A stretch of 64,000 nucleotides of DNA. Source: an uncultured Marvinbryantia sp. (lineage in GTDB: Bacteria; Bacillota; Clostridia; Lachnospirales; Lachnospiraceae). Positions 48,872-59,845 of the stretch are shown one piece after another. Each line of letters begins with the position of its first letter. Within the stretch, counting starts at the first letter, position 1. Made by a program: the position numbers and the translations under genes. The stretch is taken from the NCBI GenBank assembly GCA_937915375.1, contig CALDMO010000033.1, positions 15,826 through 79,825 on the forward strand, written 5' to 3'. The notes beneath the pieces were generated by a model that saw only the letters and a program-made list of their open reading frames with translations, was not told the origin of the DNA and did not search any database.

Positions 48872-51800
48872 TTATGCCGATGCCTGATTTACTTTATCAC
48901 TTAATTTTTCGACCTGCTGTATCAGATCACGCAACATATTCTCAAGTATTTCCTGGCTTTTTTGGTTCCGGTGACTTTCTTCCCGAAGTTCAACATTTTC
49001 TTGTTTTAAATCAAGATAATCCAACTCTGCTTTTTCCGTTCTTGTTTGCAGATTTTCTATTGCATGCTGATTTTTCAAGATTCTTTTGCGATTTTCCTGA
49101 ATCGAATAGATTTCAAGCGCATGAAGTTCGGAATATGCTATCGCGTACCTATCCCTCTTTTCATCATAATGAACCAATCCATTGTTTCGAAAACCATATT
49201 TCTGCATAAGTCGCTCTGTTTTTTGTGCACTTATTCCGAAATTTGTACTGTTGTCTCCATCTACCCACGAAAATACAATAGGCTCTATCTCCATCAACAT
49301 ATCATCAATTTTTTCTTCCCATATATGGATATCTTTCAGTCTTTCATCGGACGTTTGTATCACACGATCTGCTCTCACATTTGTCGTAAACACCTCATAA
49401 GATGTTATTCCTGTGCTCGCCATTCCGTCTTCTCCACAGAACATGATCCCATTTCGCGCCCAAATACTTATACGCTTCGTTACATCATACGATGTTTCAG
49501 GCTCCCCATAGTTTATATAAGCAAATTCAATATGATCTATCCCTATATCAACGTATTCTTCGTATGGCCCAAATACTCCGTCATCCGTCGATATTGTTGG
49601 AATTTTCTTAATAGATTTGATTCCCCCATCTTTTATTGTATAGCTCCCTATTGAACCAGTTAAAGCTTCGATCTCTCCGGTAAATTTTCCATTGTTAGCA
49701 ACCAAATTTCCGTAGATATCCCAACTCAAATTTTTACTGATAAATGATCCATCTGCCAGATTTAAGAAAGATCCATACTGACCAGCTACATAGTTTTTTG
49801 ATTTTACCGCATTCACATCTAATTTTTCTGCTGTAACTGCTCCTGCTGCAAGGCTTTCGGCTACAATCGTATGTGTCATAATCAACCCACCATTGATCTG
49901 CGTAAATTCATCAATAGCTCCTGCCGCCCAGCTTGCTACCATCTCTGGCATCTTTATTTCCTGATATGTACGAAACGGCACATAGGCAGTGCAAGTCACC
50001 ACACAGTTATCGTCTTTCTGGTATTCAGCTATAACCGCATCTGTACTGCTCTTCCATGTCCATTTCAGCACATTTCCGCTTCCATCCGCTTTCTTTGCAT
50101 ACCAGGTTTCTTCTTTCCAGACTGCATACGCAACCCCCTGTCTTAATACAAGATATCCATTTCCTTTTCCGATCTCATCCAGATACAAATTTGCAGTAAA
50201 TTCTGGAACACTCAACTGCTTTCCGGCAAAATATCCCCAGCCAGCGCCACCGGCAGCAGAGGAAAAATGAAAAATATCCGCCTGATCAACATAAGTCTCA
50301 TCATTACTATCTGTAAATATAGTCACGCCATCATCAGTCAAAGCAAAAATTTGTTTCTCTTTTGTATAAATCAAATCTCCATGTACAAGTTTTTCCATTT
50401 CCGCCTTGCCGATTCCATCAATTGTAATGGAGCCATGCAGATTGATATAATCCGCTGTCAGTTCCGCCAGGCGGTCAGTGATCACAAAATTTGTTTCACT
50501 GGTCCCGGATTTTACAAGCCAACTGAATTTATTCGCGGTCTGCGTTGCCTGTGTTTCCACACTTTCAATTTTTTTCTCTGCCAACTGCAGATCAGTGTCA
50601 TATGCGTAATAATTTCCTACAGTAGTGATAATTCCCTCTTTGGTAATTTTCTGGCTCGCTTCCACTTTCCATGTCTCAAGAGACGTTATTTTTCCCGATA
50701 CATCTTCAAACTCTCTTTTCGTGGTGTACGTCTCCGACACTTCGGTTACAATGGAGTTCTTTGCCAACTCAATCGCCGCATTCATCTGGCCGGTCGTGCT
50801 GTAAGCTTCTAGTTTCCCATCCACTTCTTTCATCGCCTGCTCAATGTCTGTCTGCTCCACTTTCAAGGCAATTTTCTCTTGCAGTACTTTTATGCTGGAC
50901 TCTGATGCGCTTAACCGGCTTTCAGATGCTGTCAGTTTTCCTTCTGTTTCTGTTTTGTATTTTTCATATTCCTGTGTCGTCACTCTCAGCGCAATGCTCT
51001 GTTTGTTACTCTCAATCTCCGCTTTCTGTGTATTCAGTTCTTCTCTCATGTAGCTTTCAGAATTCTCAATCTTCTGCGATTGCTCTTCGATTCTCACAGA
51101 CAAAGAAACTCCATCTATTTCAATCGTAGTCCCTGAAATTTTCGTTTCGCCATCATTGATCTCTGTCACTACAGATTTAATGTTTAGCTTTCTTCCTGAT
51201 ATATTCGCATCATTCGCAATCACATCATCGTGAATGATTGGCCGCTGAATTGTATCTTCTGTTGCTCCGAGCGCATCCCATATCAATTTCCCTTGTGCAT
51301 CCCAGACGGACATAGAGTAATCACCAGATGTATCTTTTCCGATCTGCACTCTCACCTGTTTAGCATCGCTGATATGTATCGTATTGTCCGCAATCCGAAG
51401 ACGTCCATCTGTGCCGGCCACCGTCACAACTGCAGTGTCAATTGTACCGGAGGTCACCTTGTTAGCCGACACACTGGCGATTTGCGCACTTCCAATCGAT
51501 GCTTCTTCCATCCAGCCTTTCGCAACAACCAGTTCATCCGTGACCGTCTTTTTAAACGTTGCTAGATCACCCGTAAGATTATCGATGATTGCTACCTGTG
51601 CAGATAATTCTTCTGTTATCGTGCTCTTGAAATTCGCATAGTCGCCTTCGATTCTCTTTAGCGTAATCTCGGCAGCTTCCAGGCGCTCTAATTTTGCATA
51701 CTTAATATCAGCCTGCTCTGCACTTAAATAATTCGCTTCAATCGTTCCAACCGTCAGTTTTAATTCTGCAAGATTCTGCCCGATTCCATCCACACCGCTT

Positions 51801-53008
51801 ATGATTCCAGATACGGTATTGCTTCCAGCTATGCCACCTTCAAAGTTCAGGATATTAGAAACATCGATCTTTCCCTTGTATCTGCCATCTCCGGCGATCA
51901 TATTATTAATAATCTCTGATGCTTCCTGATATCTCTGCTGCATTTCCTCAAATGTCAGGATCGGATTTCCAAGCTCACAGGTGTTTTTCCACGGCTCGTC
52001 TGGATACTGCGTCATTTTCATAATGCGCTGCTTTTCTCTTATTCCAAGCTCTACATCAATCAGTTTGATCGTATCCCCGATTCCATAAGATAATACATTA
52101 TATTTTCCAGACTGTTTCGCCAAATCAATAACATCCGCCGAATAGGATGCAACCGGCTTTGATATACTGTCCAGCATCAGTTCTGCATCATCTTTTAATG
52201 CTTGCGCATCCGTGTAAGATTCACCTTCCCAGAAATAAGTAATGATCTTATCGGAATACTGGAAGTTATCCAGATAATTCTTTCCATCATTTACGGATTC
52301 AATCGTGAGTCCTTTCTTTCCTGTCGGGATAATCCTCGTATAATAATCATAGGTATCACTCTGTTTGGATAGTTTTCTCATGTTCAGAGATCTGAGGAAA
52401 TACACCCCTTTATCAGATCCAACTTCTGGATAAAATGAAACGGTTTTCTTTTTAGTATCAAATATCTTTTCACACATGAAAGCTGTGCACAGCTTATCAA
52501 TGGCATCTTTTGGCGTTACATTGACCATTCCAGCGTTTCGCCGCTTTGTAACCGTACACTCCCCAACAATCCATCCAGTACCAGCCAGCGCAAGACGCGC
52601 CGCTTCTTCTATGGTTGCTTCTTCCACAGAAAACGTTGCAAACCGCTTTTTTCTCAGATCTTCCAGATTTAAGATTGCGACATATTGCGGGAATCCATCG
52701 GAACTTGGATTCTTCTCTTTAATCACATACTCATCTTCTCTGGTTTCCACGTAACATTCTGGCACTAAGGCTTCGTATCCGGGTTCCTCAATTCCCGCGC
52801 AATACACTTCCTGATTAGTATCCGTCAAAATCTGTTCCTGTGCGTCCGTAAACGCCTGTACCGGTTGCGGATTTTCCTCTACCTTATTTCCCAGGTAAGT
52901 AAAATATAATGTCTTGTCGCCAGTTCGGACATCACATTCAATTTTCAGATCCTTATAGTTCTGTATGTACCCTATGGCACTATGGTTTTTGTTGTATATC
53001 CGTAACAT
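48872..53008 (-). CDS. Tail spike/Tal protein with S74 intramolecular chaperone
   Basis: 1378 residues. The N-terminal about 370 residues match the tail-associated (Prophage_tail/Tal) baseplate fold (Ile-Gly-Tyr-Ile-Gln-Asn, later Ile-Gly-Asp-Thr-Ile-Lys-Leu). The middle has heptad-like coiled coils with Thr/Glu/Lys and a beta-rich stretch about 830-1200. The end carries a Peptidase_S74-type chaperone: Thr-Ser-Asp-Glu-Arg-Leu-Lys at about 1219-1225, with Ser1220 the expected self-cleavage residue, then a coiled-coil tail (about 1310-1378). It folds as a trimer and is trimmed on maturation. It follows Dit and the small 139-residue gene. Confidence 0.85.
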   Translation of the reverse strand: MLRIYNKNHSAIGYIQNYKDLKIECDVRTGDKTLYFTYLGNKVEENPQPVQAFTDAQEQILTDTNQEVYCAGIEEPGYEALVPECYVETREDEYVIKEKNPSSDGFPQYVAILNLEDLRKKRFATFSVEEATIEEAARLALAGTGWIVGECTVTKRRNAGMVNVTPKDAIDKLCTAFMCEKIFDTKKKTVSFYPEVGSDKGVYFLRSLNMRKLSKQSDTYDYYTRIIPTGKKGLTIESVNDGKNYLDNFQYSDKIITYFWEGESYTDAQALKDDAELMLDSISKPVASYSADVIDLAKQSGKYNVLSYGIGDTIKLIDVELGIREKQRIMKMTQYPDEPWKNTCELGNPILTFEEMQQRYQEASEIINNMIAGDGRYKGKIDVSNILNFEGGIAGSNTVSGIISGVDGIGQNLAELKLTVGTIEANYLSAEQADIKYAKLERLEAAEITLKRIEGDYANFKSTITEELSAQVAIIDNLTGDLATFKKTVTDELVVAKGWMEEASIGSAQIASVSANKVTSGTIDTAVVTVAGTDGRLRIADNTIHISDAKQVRVQIGKDTSGDYSMSVWDAQGKLIWDALGATEDTIQRPIIHDDVIANDANISGRKLNIKSVVTEINDGETKISGTTIEIDGVSLSVRIEEQSQKIENSESYMREELNTQKAEIESNKQSIALRVTTQEYEKYKTETEGKLTASESRLSASESSIKVLQEKIALKVEQTDIEQAMKEVDGKLEAYSTTGQMNAAIELAKNSIVTEVSETYTTKREFEDVSGKITSLETWKVEASQKITKEGIITTVGNYYAYDTDLQLAEKKIESVETQATQTANKFSWLVKSGTSETNFVITDRLAELTADYINLHGSITIDGIGKAEMEKLVHGDLIYTKEKQIFALTDDGVTIFTDSNDETYVDQADIFHFSSAAGGAGWGYFAGKQLSVPEFTANLYLDEIGKGNGYLVLRQGVAYAVWKEETWYAKKADGSGNVLKWTWKSSTDAVIAEYQKDDNCVVTCTAYVPFRTYQEIKMPEMVASWAAGAIDEFTQINGGLIMTHTIVAESLAAGAVTAEKLDVNAVKSKNYVAGQYGSFLNLADGSFISKNLSWDIYGNLVANNGKFTGEIEALTGSIGSYTIKDGGIKSIKKIPTISTDDGVFGPYEEYVDIGIDHIEFAYINYGEPETSYDVTKRISIWARNGIMFCGEDGMASTGITSYEVFTTNVRADRVIQTSDERLKDIHIWEEKIDDMLMEIEPIVFSWVDGDNSTNFGISAQKTERLMQKYGFRNNGLVHYDEKRDRYAIAYSELHALEIYSIQENRKRILKNQHAIENLQTRTEKAELDYLDLKQENVELREESHRNQKSQEILENMLRDLIQQVEKLSDKVNQASA

Positions 53009-53024
53009 AGGGCTTTCCCTCCTG

Positions 53025-53444
53025 TTAATTTGTCATAAACATCAGTGCACGACGCTGTGTGACACTCAAAATATTGTACCTTGCATCTTTTCCCATTTCG
53101 CAAATATCATTTTCCGGTATCATACGAATGTCAATCTCTGCATCTGTATCAAACAAGTCTTCCAGTTCCTTATTAAAATCCGCTTTGTCCGCATCTGTCA
53201 TTTTGTAACTTTCAATTTTGCGTCCATTTACGATATTGGTTTCCATAAGGATTTTTCCATTTTCATCTCTTGCGGCGTATCTCTGACAAAGTTTCTCTCT
53301 TTCCCGCTCTGCTCTCTTCACTTCCCTTTCCAACTTTTCCGTGTTGTAAGCAATTGCATAGCTCATCTTGGCTGGAAGAACAAGTTCCTGTACATTCAAT
53401 AAACGCTCATACTTTTCCCTTGCTTCTCTCAGTGTCATTTTCAT
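53025..53444 (-). CDS. Phage tail-region protein, DUF1617-like
   Basis: 139 residues, helical and highly charged (Arg-Glu-Ala-Arg-Glu-Lys-Tyr-Glu-Arg-Leu-Leu at the start). It resembles DUF1617-type proteins located between Dit and Tal in siphophages, though the match is tentative. GGAGGTAAAAAAG precedes the ATG. Probably a tail accessory or chaperone. Confidence 0.55.
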   Translation of the reverse strand: MKMTLREAREKYERLLNVQELVLPAKMSYAIAYNTEKLEREVKRAEREREKLCQRYAARDENGKILMETNIVNGRKIESYKMTDADKADFNKELEDLFDTDAEIDIRMIPENDICEMGKDARYNILSVTQRRALMFMTN

Positions 53445-53456
53445 CTTTTTTACCTC

Positions 53457-54173
53457 CTACATATATCGCGGGCAGAATCTTACCGTCAGATCCACCCGCG
53501 AAGTGTCTACCGATATTTTGTTTGTTCCCGGCAAAAGTGACGGTGTATCCCACATGTCAACTTCTCCCGCCTTTAGCTGTCCTTCTTGTGTAACCAAGCC
53601 AGTATCTCCATCAAGCACAACAACCTTATCTGCCTCAACGTTGCGGATCGTAACCGGAAGATCAAGCCCGATCTCGCTGCGACAGATTCCTGCTACTGTA
53701 ACAGATGCAATTCCAATCTTTGGACGAATCTCTATTTGTACAGGTGTGACAATATTTCCCGGATTATTCACGTTTAATTCTGTCTGTCCGCTCACGTTTT
53801 GTACTATTTCGTTCCCGTATTCGTAACAATCAAATTCCAGTGTGAGAACGTGAAACCTTTCTGTTGATATTTCATTTATATCGTATTTGTTCAATATTGC
53901 AAAAAACTTATGCTCAAACCCTTCCAACTCTATCTCTGCAGGTGTCAATAAGCGTGACAAAATATCGCTTCGTTTTTGTATGATATTCTGTTTCCCATCA
54001 GCTTTAATCATTAATGCAATTTTTAGTGGCTTGAATCCAATATTATTTTTTAACAACACTGGATTCTGACTGCCCCTTACCCATTCACTATTATTTTTTA
54101 CAGATTGGTGTCCGATTGTAACTCTCCACTGCCGTGCACCAGCTTCTGAGATATCCCATCCACTTATCTTCAT
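53457..54173 (-). CDS. Distal tail protein (Dit)
   Basis: 238 residues. The N-terminal part with Val-Leu-Leu-Lys-Asn-Asn-Ile-Gly-Phe-Lys-Pro-Leu-Lys-Ile and the C-terminal galectin-like beta domain fit Dit/siphophage tail proteins, which form the ring between the tail tube and the tip. It overlaps the end of the tape measure gene (TAATG) and precedes Tal, the canonical order. Confidence 0.82.
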   Translation of the reverse strand: MKISGWDISEAGARQWRVTIGHQSVKNNSEWVRGSQNPVLLKNNIGFKPLKIALMIKADGKQNIIQKRSDILSRLLTPAEIELEGFEHKFFAILNKYDINEISTERFHVLTLEFDCYEYGNEIVQNVSGQTELNVNNPGNIVTPVQIEIRPKIGIASVTVAGICRSEIGLDLPVTIRNVEADKVVVLDGDTGLVTQEGQLKAGEVDMWDTPSLLPGTNKISVDTSRVDLTVRFCPRYM

Positions 54174-57100
54174 TAACGCCCTCTCCTTGTTCGTATGGTA
54201 CTTGCCGCATTTTCTCTGCTCGCATACGGTTGCAATTCTCCGGCAATCTTATCCGGATATAAAACAATCTGTATCTTTCCGACTTCATCTCGCAAAGTCC
54301 GTATTTCAGAGATCATATCCCTCATTACTAGATTTATACTGCTATTGTCCACATTTACAATTGTTCTTTGTGACGTTTCTACATCCATCAGTCTGTTAAG
54401 CCTTGTGATTCCTGATAAATTCAAACTCGGCATTAAGCGGCTTAATGCATCCTGCTGCCGTTTCATTTCTTCACTTGCCATATGAAACGTCCTCTGAATC
54501 ATACTGCGTGCTGCATTTTCTGTTTTTCCAGCCGCTCGATCCATTCCGCCTGCAACACCGTCTGGAATATATTTTCCAACTTCTCGATCAAATAGCTTTG
54601 CCGGACTGTTAATTTCCGCTTCCTCCTGCATCGCCTGCTTGATGGATTGTATCGTTTTTTTCGCTGCAATACTGATTTTTTGCTCATTTGTAAGTGCCTC
54701 CAATAATCCATCCAACGTACTCTTTCCGATAGTTGCTCCGGCAGGTTCCAGGGCACTTAATTGTGACGATACGGAATTTACTACTTTTGTAGTACTTTTA
54801 TATGTATCTACAGAATTCGCAGCTTTTCCAATCGACGCTATCATCTTCGATACTGCTTCTTCTCCAATGCTGCCAGCCTTATTGACCAACTTTTTCAAAT
54901 CAGATGATAAACCAGTATTTAATTCATTTAATGCGCTTCGATATTCCGCATTTAAAGCATTTAATTCCGCCTGTGCCTCTGTACGCAGATCCGCAATCTC
55001 TTTGTTTGTGTCCTGACGTAGCCCTTCGTTATCCTTTACCGCCTGGCTTTCTGCCAAGGCATTTTTTTGTTCCCACAGTTTCTGATACTCCGACAGCTGT
55101 TCTGCAGTCATCTGATTCAAAGAATAGATAGACGCTGCCGCATCCGGCCCCATGGCCTTTAATTCATCGAGTAACGCAGATGACACCCCTTTTTTTCCGA
55201 GTTCTTCCAGCTGCTGTTCCCACAGCGTTAAACCGGCAACCTGTGTTTTCAGATTGTAAAGCAGCGTATCCGCATCATACCCTTCCGAATCCCACGCTTC
55301 AAACAGATCCATCTGTGATAAGATATCATCTTTCCGGCTCTGTACCGCATCCTTGTAAGCATCCTGCAGATCCTTAATATCTTCGATCAATTGATCGTTT
55401 ATATCCTGCGAATTTTCCTTATATTCTTCATCCAGTTCTTTTCTCTGGTCGTAAAACTCCTGCAGAGCATCCATGTACTTTTTGTCCGCCTCAATGCGTT
55501 CGTCCGTACCAGCTTTAAACTGCTTCCGCGCAATGTTCCAGTACTCCATTTCTGCCTTTGCGGAAACTTTGTAATAAACCTTGTATTTGTCGAGCAAGGC
55601 ATCCTGTACATTTGCTTTCTCTTCCGTAGCTCTGGCTTCACTCTCTGCAATTTCCTGCTGCAGACTTTTTATTTTTGCTGTGGCATCATACCAAGCCTGC
55701 GTTTTCGATTTCAGCTTTGACCGTACCTGTGTCCAGTAAGCAAGTTCCTGCTGCTCAGACACTGCATGCAGAATTTGATAATTCTTCATGTACTTTTCTG
55801 CAGCAGAATAAATTTCGGAATAATATGTTTCCGAATCTTTCTTCTTTTTCTTTCGGCCACTCTTCGTGGTCCTGGATACGCCAAAGTTTTTACCGATCTG
55901 CGTGGCGAGTTCAGAGCTTCCAATCTGTTGAGTAACTATCTTGTCAATCTGTTTTTGCGCCTTTTTATATGCACTTGTACCAGATTTCGTATGCTTCTGC
56001 ACCTGTTGCCAGAAATACTTTTCATCCTCCAGCGTTGTCTTGTGTGCCCTCTTGTATTTACTCATCCACGCCGTAGCGCTTGTGTACACCTTTGCAGACA
56101 TCTTAGATGCCGCTTTTCCAGCCAGCGATGCTTTATCTTTGATACCAAATGCCGTTGATTGAGATATATTCTGTCCGACTTCGTACCTGAATCTTCTGGA
56201 CGGCGAATGGATTCCAAGAGCCGCCTTTGCCGCTGCGAGTGCAGATGATGCCATTGATGCGGCCGCCCCTATTGCCGCTGATGCTCCGCCGCTGATACCA
56301 GAAGCTACACCTGCTGCTATAGCAGATCCGACAGAATATCCTTGTCCCTGATGTGCTCTTAGGGTGGAAATCACTCTGGAAGCCATGGATCCTGCTGCTG
56401 ACTGTGATTGTCCTGCTGCCGATAATATCCCCTGTGCATATTGCTGCGCAGCAGAACTGCCCGCCGCCTGATACTCTGTCTGTTTGCTTTGTGCCTGCTG
56501 TGCTCCGGCGGATGCCATGGACGCCGCTGCTGTTTCGACACCTGCCGTTCCGGATTCAATCGTTGCCTGTGTACCTCCAGCCATTGACGTTCCGATTTCT
56601 TTGCCAGTTGCCTCTGCCTGTGATGCCTGTCCCATCAGAAGTGCGATCAATGCATTATAAGCATCCACAGCCGCCTGTCCACCACTTTGAATACCGGATG
56701 ATAATTCTTGCGGAATAACAATTCCCTGGCTTCTCGCAATTTCTGCGAGGCCATCAAACATCCCCTGCATGCTTCCATTTAACTGGCTAATAGCTTCTTT
56801 AGGCGATATCTCACCGGAAGCGATTCCTTCTGCTAATCCTTCCGGTATCTGCACACCTATTTCTTTTGCCGCCTTTACAGCATTGTCAAGCTGCTGTCCA
56901 AGCGTATCTGGTAGATTAGACCATTCTTCTGCAATGCCAGCCTTTGCAGAAGATATTGCCTCCTCTAGTTCCGTAAATTCCAGATTACTTGATCCAAGTT
57001 CTCGGAACCCGGCATCAATTGCAGTTTTTGCATTGGCAAAAGCTTCAGACATTCCTTCGGACAGGTCCATCGAAGCGCCCCATTCTTTTGCCATTTCAGA

Positions 57101-59824
57101 TAATAATTCTCGTCCATTCCCTTGATCAAGTGTTACAATCATGTGTCGCACCGCGTTTGCCGCTTCTGGACCCATTTCTAAAATGGCATTATAAAACTCT
57201 GGCGTGATTGTCGTTCCAACTTCCTGCGCCAGAGTTTCCATGTCTTCTTTCCACTGTTTAATTCCTTCTCTTTGTGACTGCAAATTTTCCAACATTTCTT
57301 CCACAGTCATATCTTCACCGCCGTCGAAGGAATCAAACAGGCTTATCTTATTTTGAATATCACTTTCTAATTGCGATCGGAATTCCTCATATTTCTGTCT
57401 AACCGCATCAAGCGCGCTTTTTTGCGTGTCTGCAGCCGAAGCTACATTTTCTGCGGCTAAATTAGCTGCATCTCCCAACTTTCCTTCGCTGTCTGCCGCT
57501 TCCTCTGCTACCGCGCCGGCCTCCAGTGTGACATTGGTCATTTTTGCTGTCTCCTGTGTGGCGGTTTCAACAGCTTTTGAGGTTAATTCATATTCCTCCT
57601 GTGCCTCCTTTTGCACTTTCTGGGCTTCTTTCTGTGCATCTACAGCCTTGTACCATTCTTTTTCTGCGGCTTTACTGCTTTCTACATAATCCCACCATCC
57701 ATCTTTAGAACCATTTTTTTCTACTTCCTGTATCTTTCTCTGTGCCTCTTCCACCGCTTCTGCCGATTTCGCGACATTCAGATTTGCCTCAAACAGCGCT
57801 TCCTGAGATTCGGCAAATGCTTTCGCAGCTGACTGCTGCAATATCAATGCTTTTTGATTATCGATAAGGTTTGAAATCTCCTCATTTGTCAGCTTGATAC
57901 TGCCTGTCTCTTCGTCAAAAGCATCCGCCAATCCCGGAATAGTGGATGATAATTCTGTTACGATCTTTTTTATCTGGTACTTCTGAAATTCTGTTTTCTC
58001 ACTCTCCGCATTTAAACTGATCAGCGTTTGTTTATATGCTTCCAGACTGGTCGCATTTACCCCCGCCGAAGACAGTACTGTATTAGTATTTTCTATACTT
58101 TTTCGTACTTCATCATTCGATATCGCAATTTCATCAATGAACTCTTCCAGTTCCGTTTTCTGCGGAGTTATCGCATCGGTAATGTTATTGATGATATCAG
58201 TGACACCCTGCACCGTTCCCCTAAGAGGACCTTCCACATAACCGTAAGCCGCAATACCGAGACCTTCCAGTGCGGATTCCGCTTCTGTCATATCCCCTTT
58301 CAGGTTATCTGACATGATCGAAGCCATCTCCGACGCTGCGCCACTGCAGCCACGCAACGCCTCTTCATATCCTTCAACCTTGCCCATTCCTTCGTTTAAG
58401 ATCAGATTCAGGCCTTTTGTACTGTCGCTTGTAAAAGTTGACGCCAATGCCGCTGCGCGCTCTGCGTCTCCCATGTCATCTGTTGCGACTTCCACATCTT
58501 TTAATATATCGGTTAAATCCCGGTAATTTCCTTCAGAATCCATTACCTGTACTGCCGTATCTCCAATCGCTATCTCTCCGTCCTTCATGGACTTCGTAAT
58601 ATCTCTCATGATTGCCGATAGCGCAGTTCCAGCCTCAGAGCCTTTAAACCCCTGATTTGCCATTGCTTCCAGCAATGATGTTGTTGTTTCTATATCCTGC
58701 CCCGCTGCATTTAGATTTGCCGCACTGTTCTGATATGCTTCCCCTAGCTGCTCCGCAGTCGTATTACTATTTGCCTGAGCGAACGCAAGCATATCCGCCA
58801 TTTTAGCACTATCGGACGCCTGCATACCGAATGCCGATAAGTAATCCGTTACCATATCGGACGCTTTTGCAAGATCCATACCAGACGCAGCTGCCAGCTG
58901 CATGATCCCATCTATTCCGGCAAGCATATCTTCCGTGCTCCATCCGGCAAGGCTCATGTATTTAAGTGCTTCTGCCGCCTCGGTAGCAGAAAACTTCGTG
59001 CTGCTTCCAAGTTCTTTCGCTTTTTCTTCCATACGCGACAGCTGATCTCCTGTCGCACCGGATATAGCCGCTACCTCAGACATGGCAGCCTTGAACGAAC
59101 TGCCTACTTCTACCGTGTACTTTGCTGCCTTTTTAGCTCCGTCAACAACTGCATCAAAAGCACGCGTATACGCATTCGAATATAGATTTGCTTTTACAGT
59201 GTCTGCAAATGTATTCGTTTTTACTGTGGCAATTTTCTTTCCAAATTTGTCAATACTTTTTGCGCATCCGTCCGTCGCATTTTCTGCTTCTCTCATGTAA
59301 GCAGCATTTTCGTTTACCGCTTTTGATGCACGTATTACCTGTGCTTCTGCTGTATTTAACTTCGCTTCCCAGTTTTTACATCTGTCACCTGCTTTTTTGT
59401 AATTCTGTTCCCCCTTCGAAACAGCCGCGCTCAGTTCATCTACCTCTTTTCGCTGCTTTTTTGCTTCGGCAGACGACTCTCCATATATAGCATTTATGTC
59501 TTTTAATTTATCCTGGGCTTTTTCCAGGCTTACATATAATTCATCCAGTCCTTTTCCTACATTTTCGTAGGCTTCTTTTGCGTGATCCAACCCTGCTTTG
59601 CTGGCAGTAACCTTATTTTTTTGTTCTTCCAGAATTTTATTTAAGACCTTTTGCTTGGCAGTCAACGCTTCCAGTGAGTTCGCCTGTCCGTCATATTTGG
59701 CTGATACCTTGTCCAGTTCTGATTTTGCCGCCGTCAAGCTTTTATTGATACTTGTCAGACCGTCCCGAAATTCTTTTTCGCCTTCCAATCTTATGCCTGC
59801 TACAATGTCATTTTTTCCGGACAT
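54173..59824 (-). CDS. Tail tape measure protein
   Basis: 1883 residues. A TP901-type core at about 235-540 (Ala-Ala-Ile-Ser-Gly-Ala-Thr-Gly, then Phe-Ser-Ala-Thr-Glu-Ala-Ala-Glu-Ala-Leu and Leu-Ala-Gly-Trp) is flanked by long coiled coils. Two copies of a Ser-Pro motif, Ile-His-Ser-Pro-Ser-Arg near residue 1200 and Ile-Asn-Ser-Pro-Ala-Lys near 1760, each precede a basic segment. At about 0.15 nm per residue, the tail would be roughly 280 nm, long for a siphophage. AGAGGTGATT precedes its start, immediately downstream of a terminator that ends the small gene at 59889. Confidence 0.95.
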   Translation of the reverse strand: MSGKNDIVAGIRLEGEKEFRDGLTSINKSLTAAKSELDKVSAKYDGQANSLEALTAKQKVLNKILEEQKNKVTASKAGLDHAKEAYENVGKGLDELYVSLEKAQDKLKDINAIYGESSAEAKKQRKEVDELSAAVSKGEQNYKKAGDRCKNWEAKLNTAEAQVIRASKAVNENAAYMREAENATDGCAKSIDKFGKKIATVKTNTFADTVKANLYSNAYTRAFDAVVDGAKKAAKYTVEVGSSFKAAMSEVAAISGATGDQLSRMEEKAKELGSSTKFSATEAAEALKYMSLAGWSTEDMLAGIDGIMQLAAASGMDLAKASDMVTDYLSAFGMQASDSAKMADMLAFAQANSNTTAEQLGEAYQNSAANLNAAGQDIETTTSLLEAMANQGFKGSEAGTALSAIMRDITKSMKDGEIAIGDTAVQVMDSEGNYRDLTDILKDVEVATDDMGDAERAAALASTFTSDSTKGLNLILNEGMGKVEGYEEALRGCSGAASEMASIMSDNLKGDMTEAESALEGLGIAAYGYVEGPLRGTVQGVTDIINNITDAITPQKTELEEFIDEIAISNDEVRKSIENTNTVLSSAGVNATSLEAYKQTLISLNAESEKTEFQKYQIKKIVTELSSTIPGLADAFDEETGSIKLTNEEISNLIDNQKALILQQSAAKAFAESQEALFEANLNVAKSAEAVEEAQRKIQEVEKNGSKDGWWDYVESSKAAEKEWYKAVDAQKEAQKVQKEAQEEYELTSKAVETATQETAKMTNVTLEAGAVAEEAADSEGKLGDAANLAAENVASAADTQKSALDAVRQKYEEFRSQLESDIQNKISLFDSFDGGEDMTVEEMLENLQSQREGIKQWKEDMETLAQEVGTTITPEFYNAILEMGPEAANAVRHMIVTLDQGNGRELLSEMAKEWGASMDLSEGMSEAFANAKTAIDAGFRELGSSNLEFTELEEAISSAKAGIAEEWSNLPDTLGQQLDNAVKAAKEIGVQIPEGLAEGIASGEISPKEAISQLNGSMQGMFDGLAEIARSQGIVIPQELSSGIQSGGQAAVDAYNALIALLMGQASQAEATGKEIGTSMAGGTQATIESGTAGVETAAASMASAGAQQAQSKQTEYQAAGSSAAQQYAQGILSAAGQSQSAAGSMASRVISTLRAHQGQGYSVGSAIAAGVASGISGGASAAIGAAASMASSALAAAKAALGIHSPSRRFRYEVGQNISQSTAFGIKDKASLAGKAASKMSAKVYTSATAWMSKYKRAHKTTLEDEKYFWQQVQKHTKSGTSAYKKAQKQIDKIVTQQIGSSELATQIGKNFGVSRTTKSGRKKKKKDSETYYSEIYSAAEKYMKNYQILHAVSEQQELAYWTQVRSKLKSKTQAWYDATAKIKSLQQEIAESEARATEEKANVQDALLDKYKVYYKVSAKAEMEYWNIARKQFKAGTDERIEADKKYMDALQEFYDQRKELDEEYKENSQDINDQLIEDIKDLQDAYKDAVQSRKDDILSQMDLFEAWDSEGYDADTLLYNLKTQVAGLTLWEQQLEELGKKGVSSALLDELKAMGPDAAASIYSLNQMTAEQLSEYQKLWEQKNALAESQAVKDNEGLRQDTNKEIADLRTEAQAELNALNAEYRSALNELNTGLSSDLKKLVNKAGSIGEEAVSKMIASIGKAANSVDTYKSTTKVVNSVSSQLSALEPAGATIGKSTLDGLLEALTNEQKISIAAKKTIQSIKQAMQEEAEINSPAKLFDREVGKYIPDGVAGGMDRAAGKTENAARSMIQRTFHMASEEMKRQQDALSRLMPSLNLSGITRLNRLMDVETSQRTIVNVDNSSINLVMRDMISEIRTLRDEVGKIQIVLYPDKIAGELQPYASRENAASTIRTRRGR

Positions 59825-59845
59825 CTAATCACCTCTTTTTAATCT

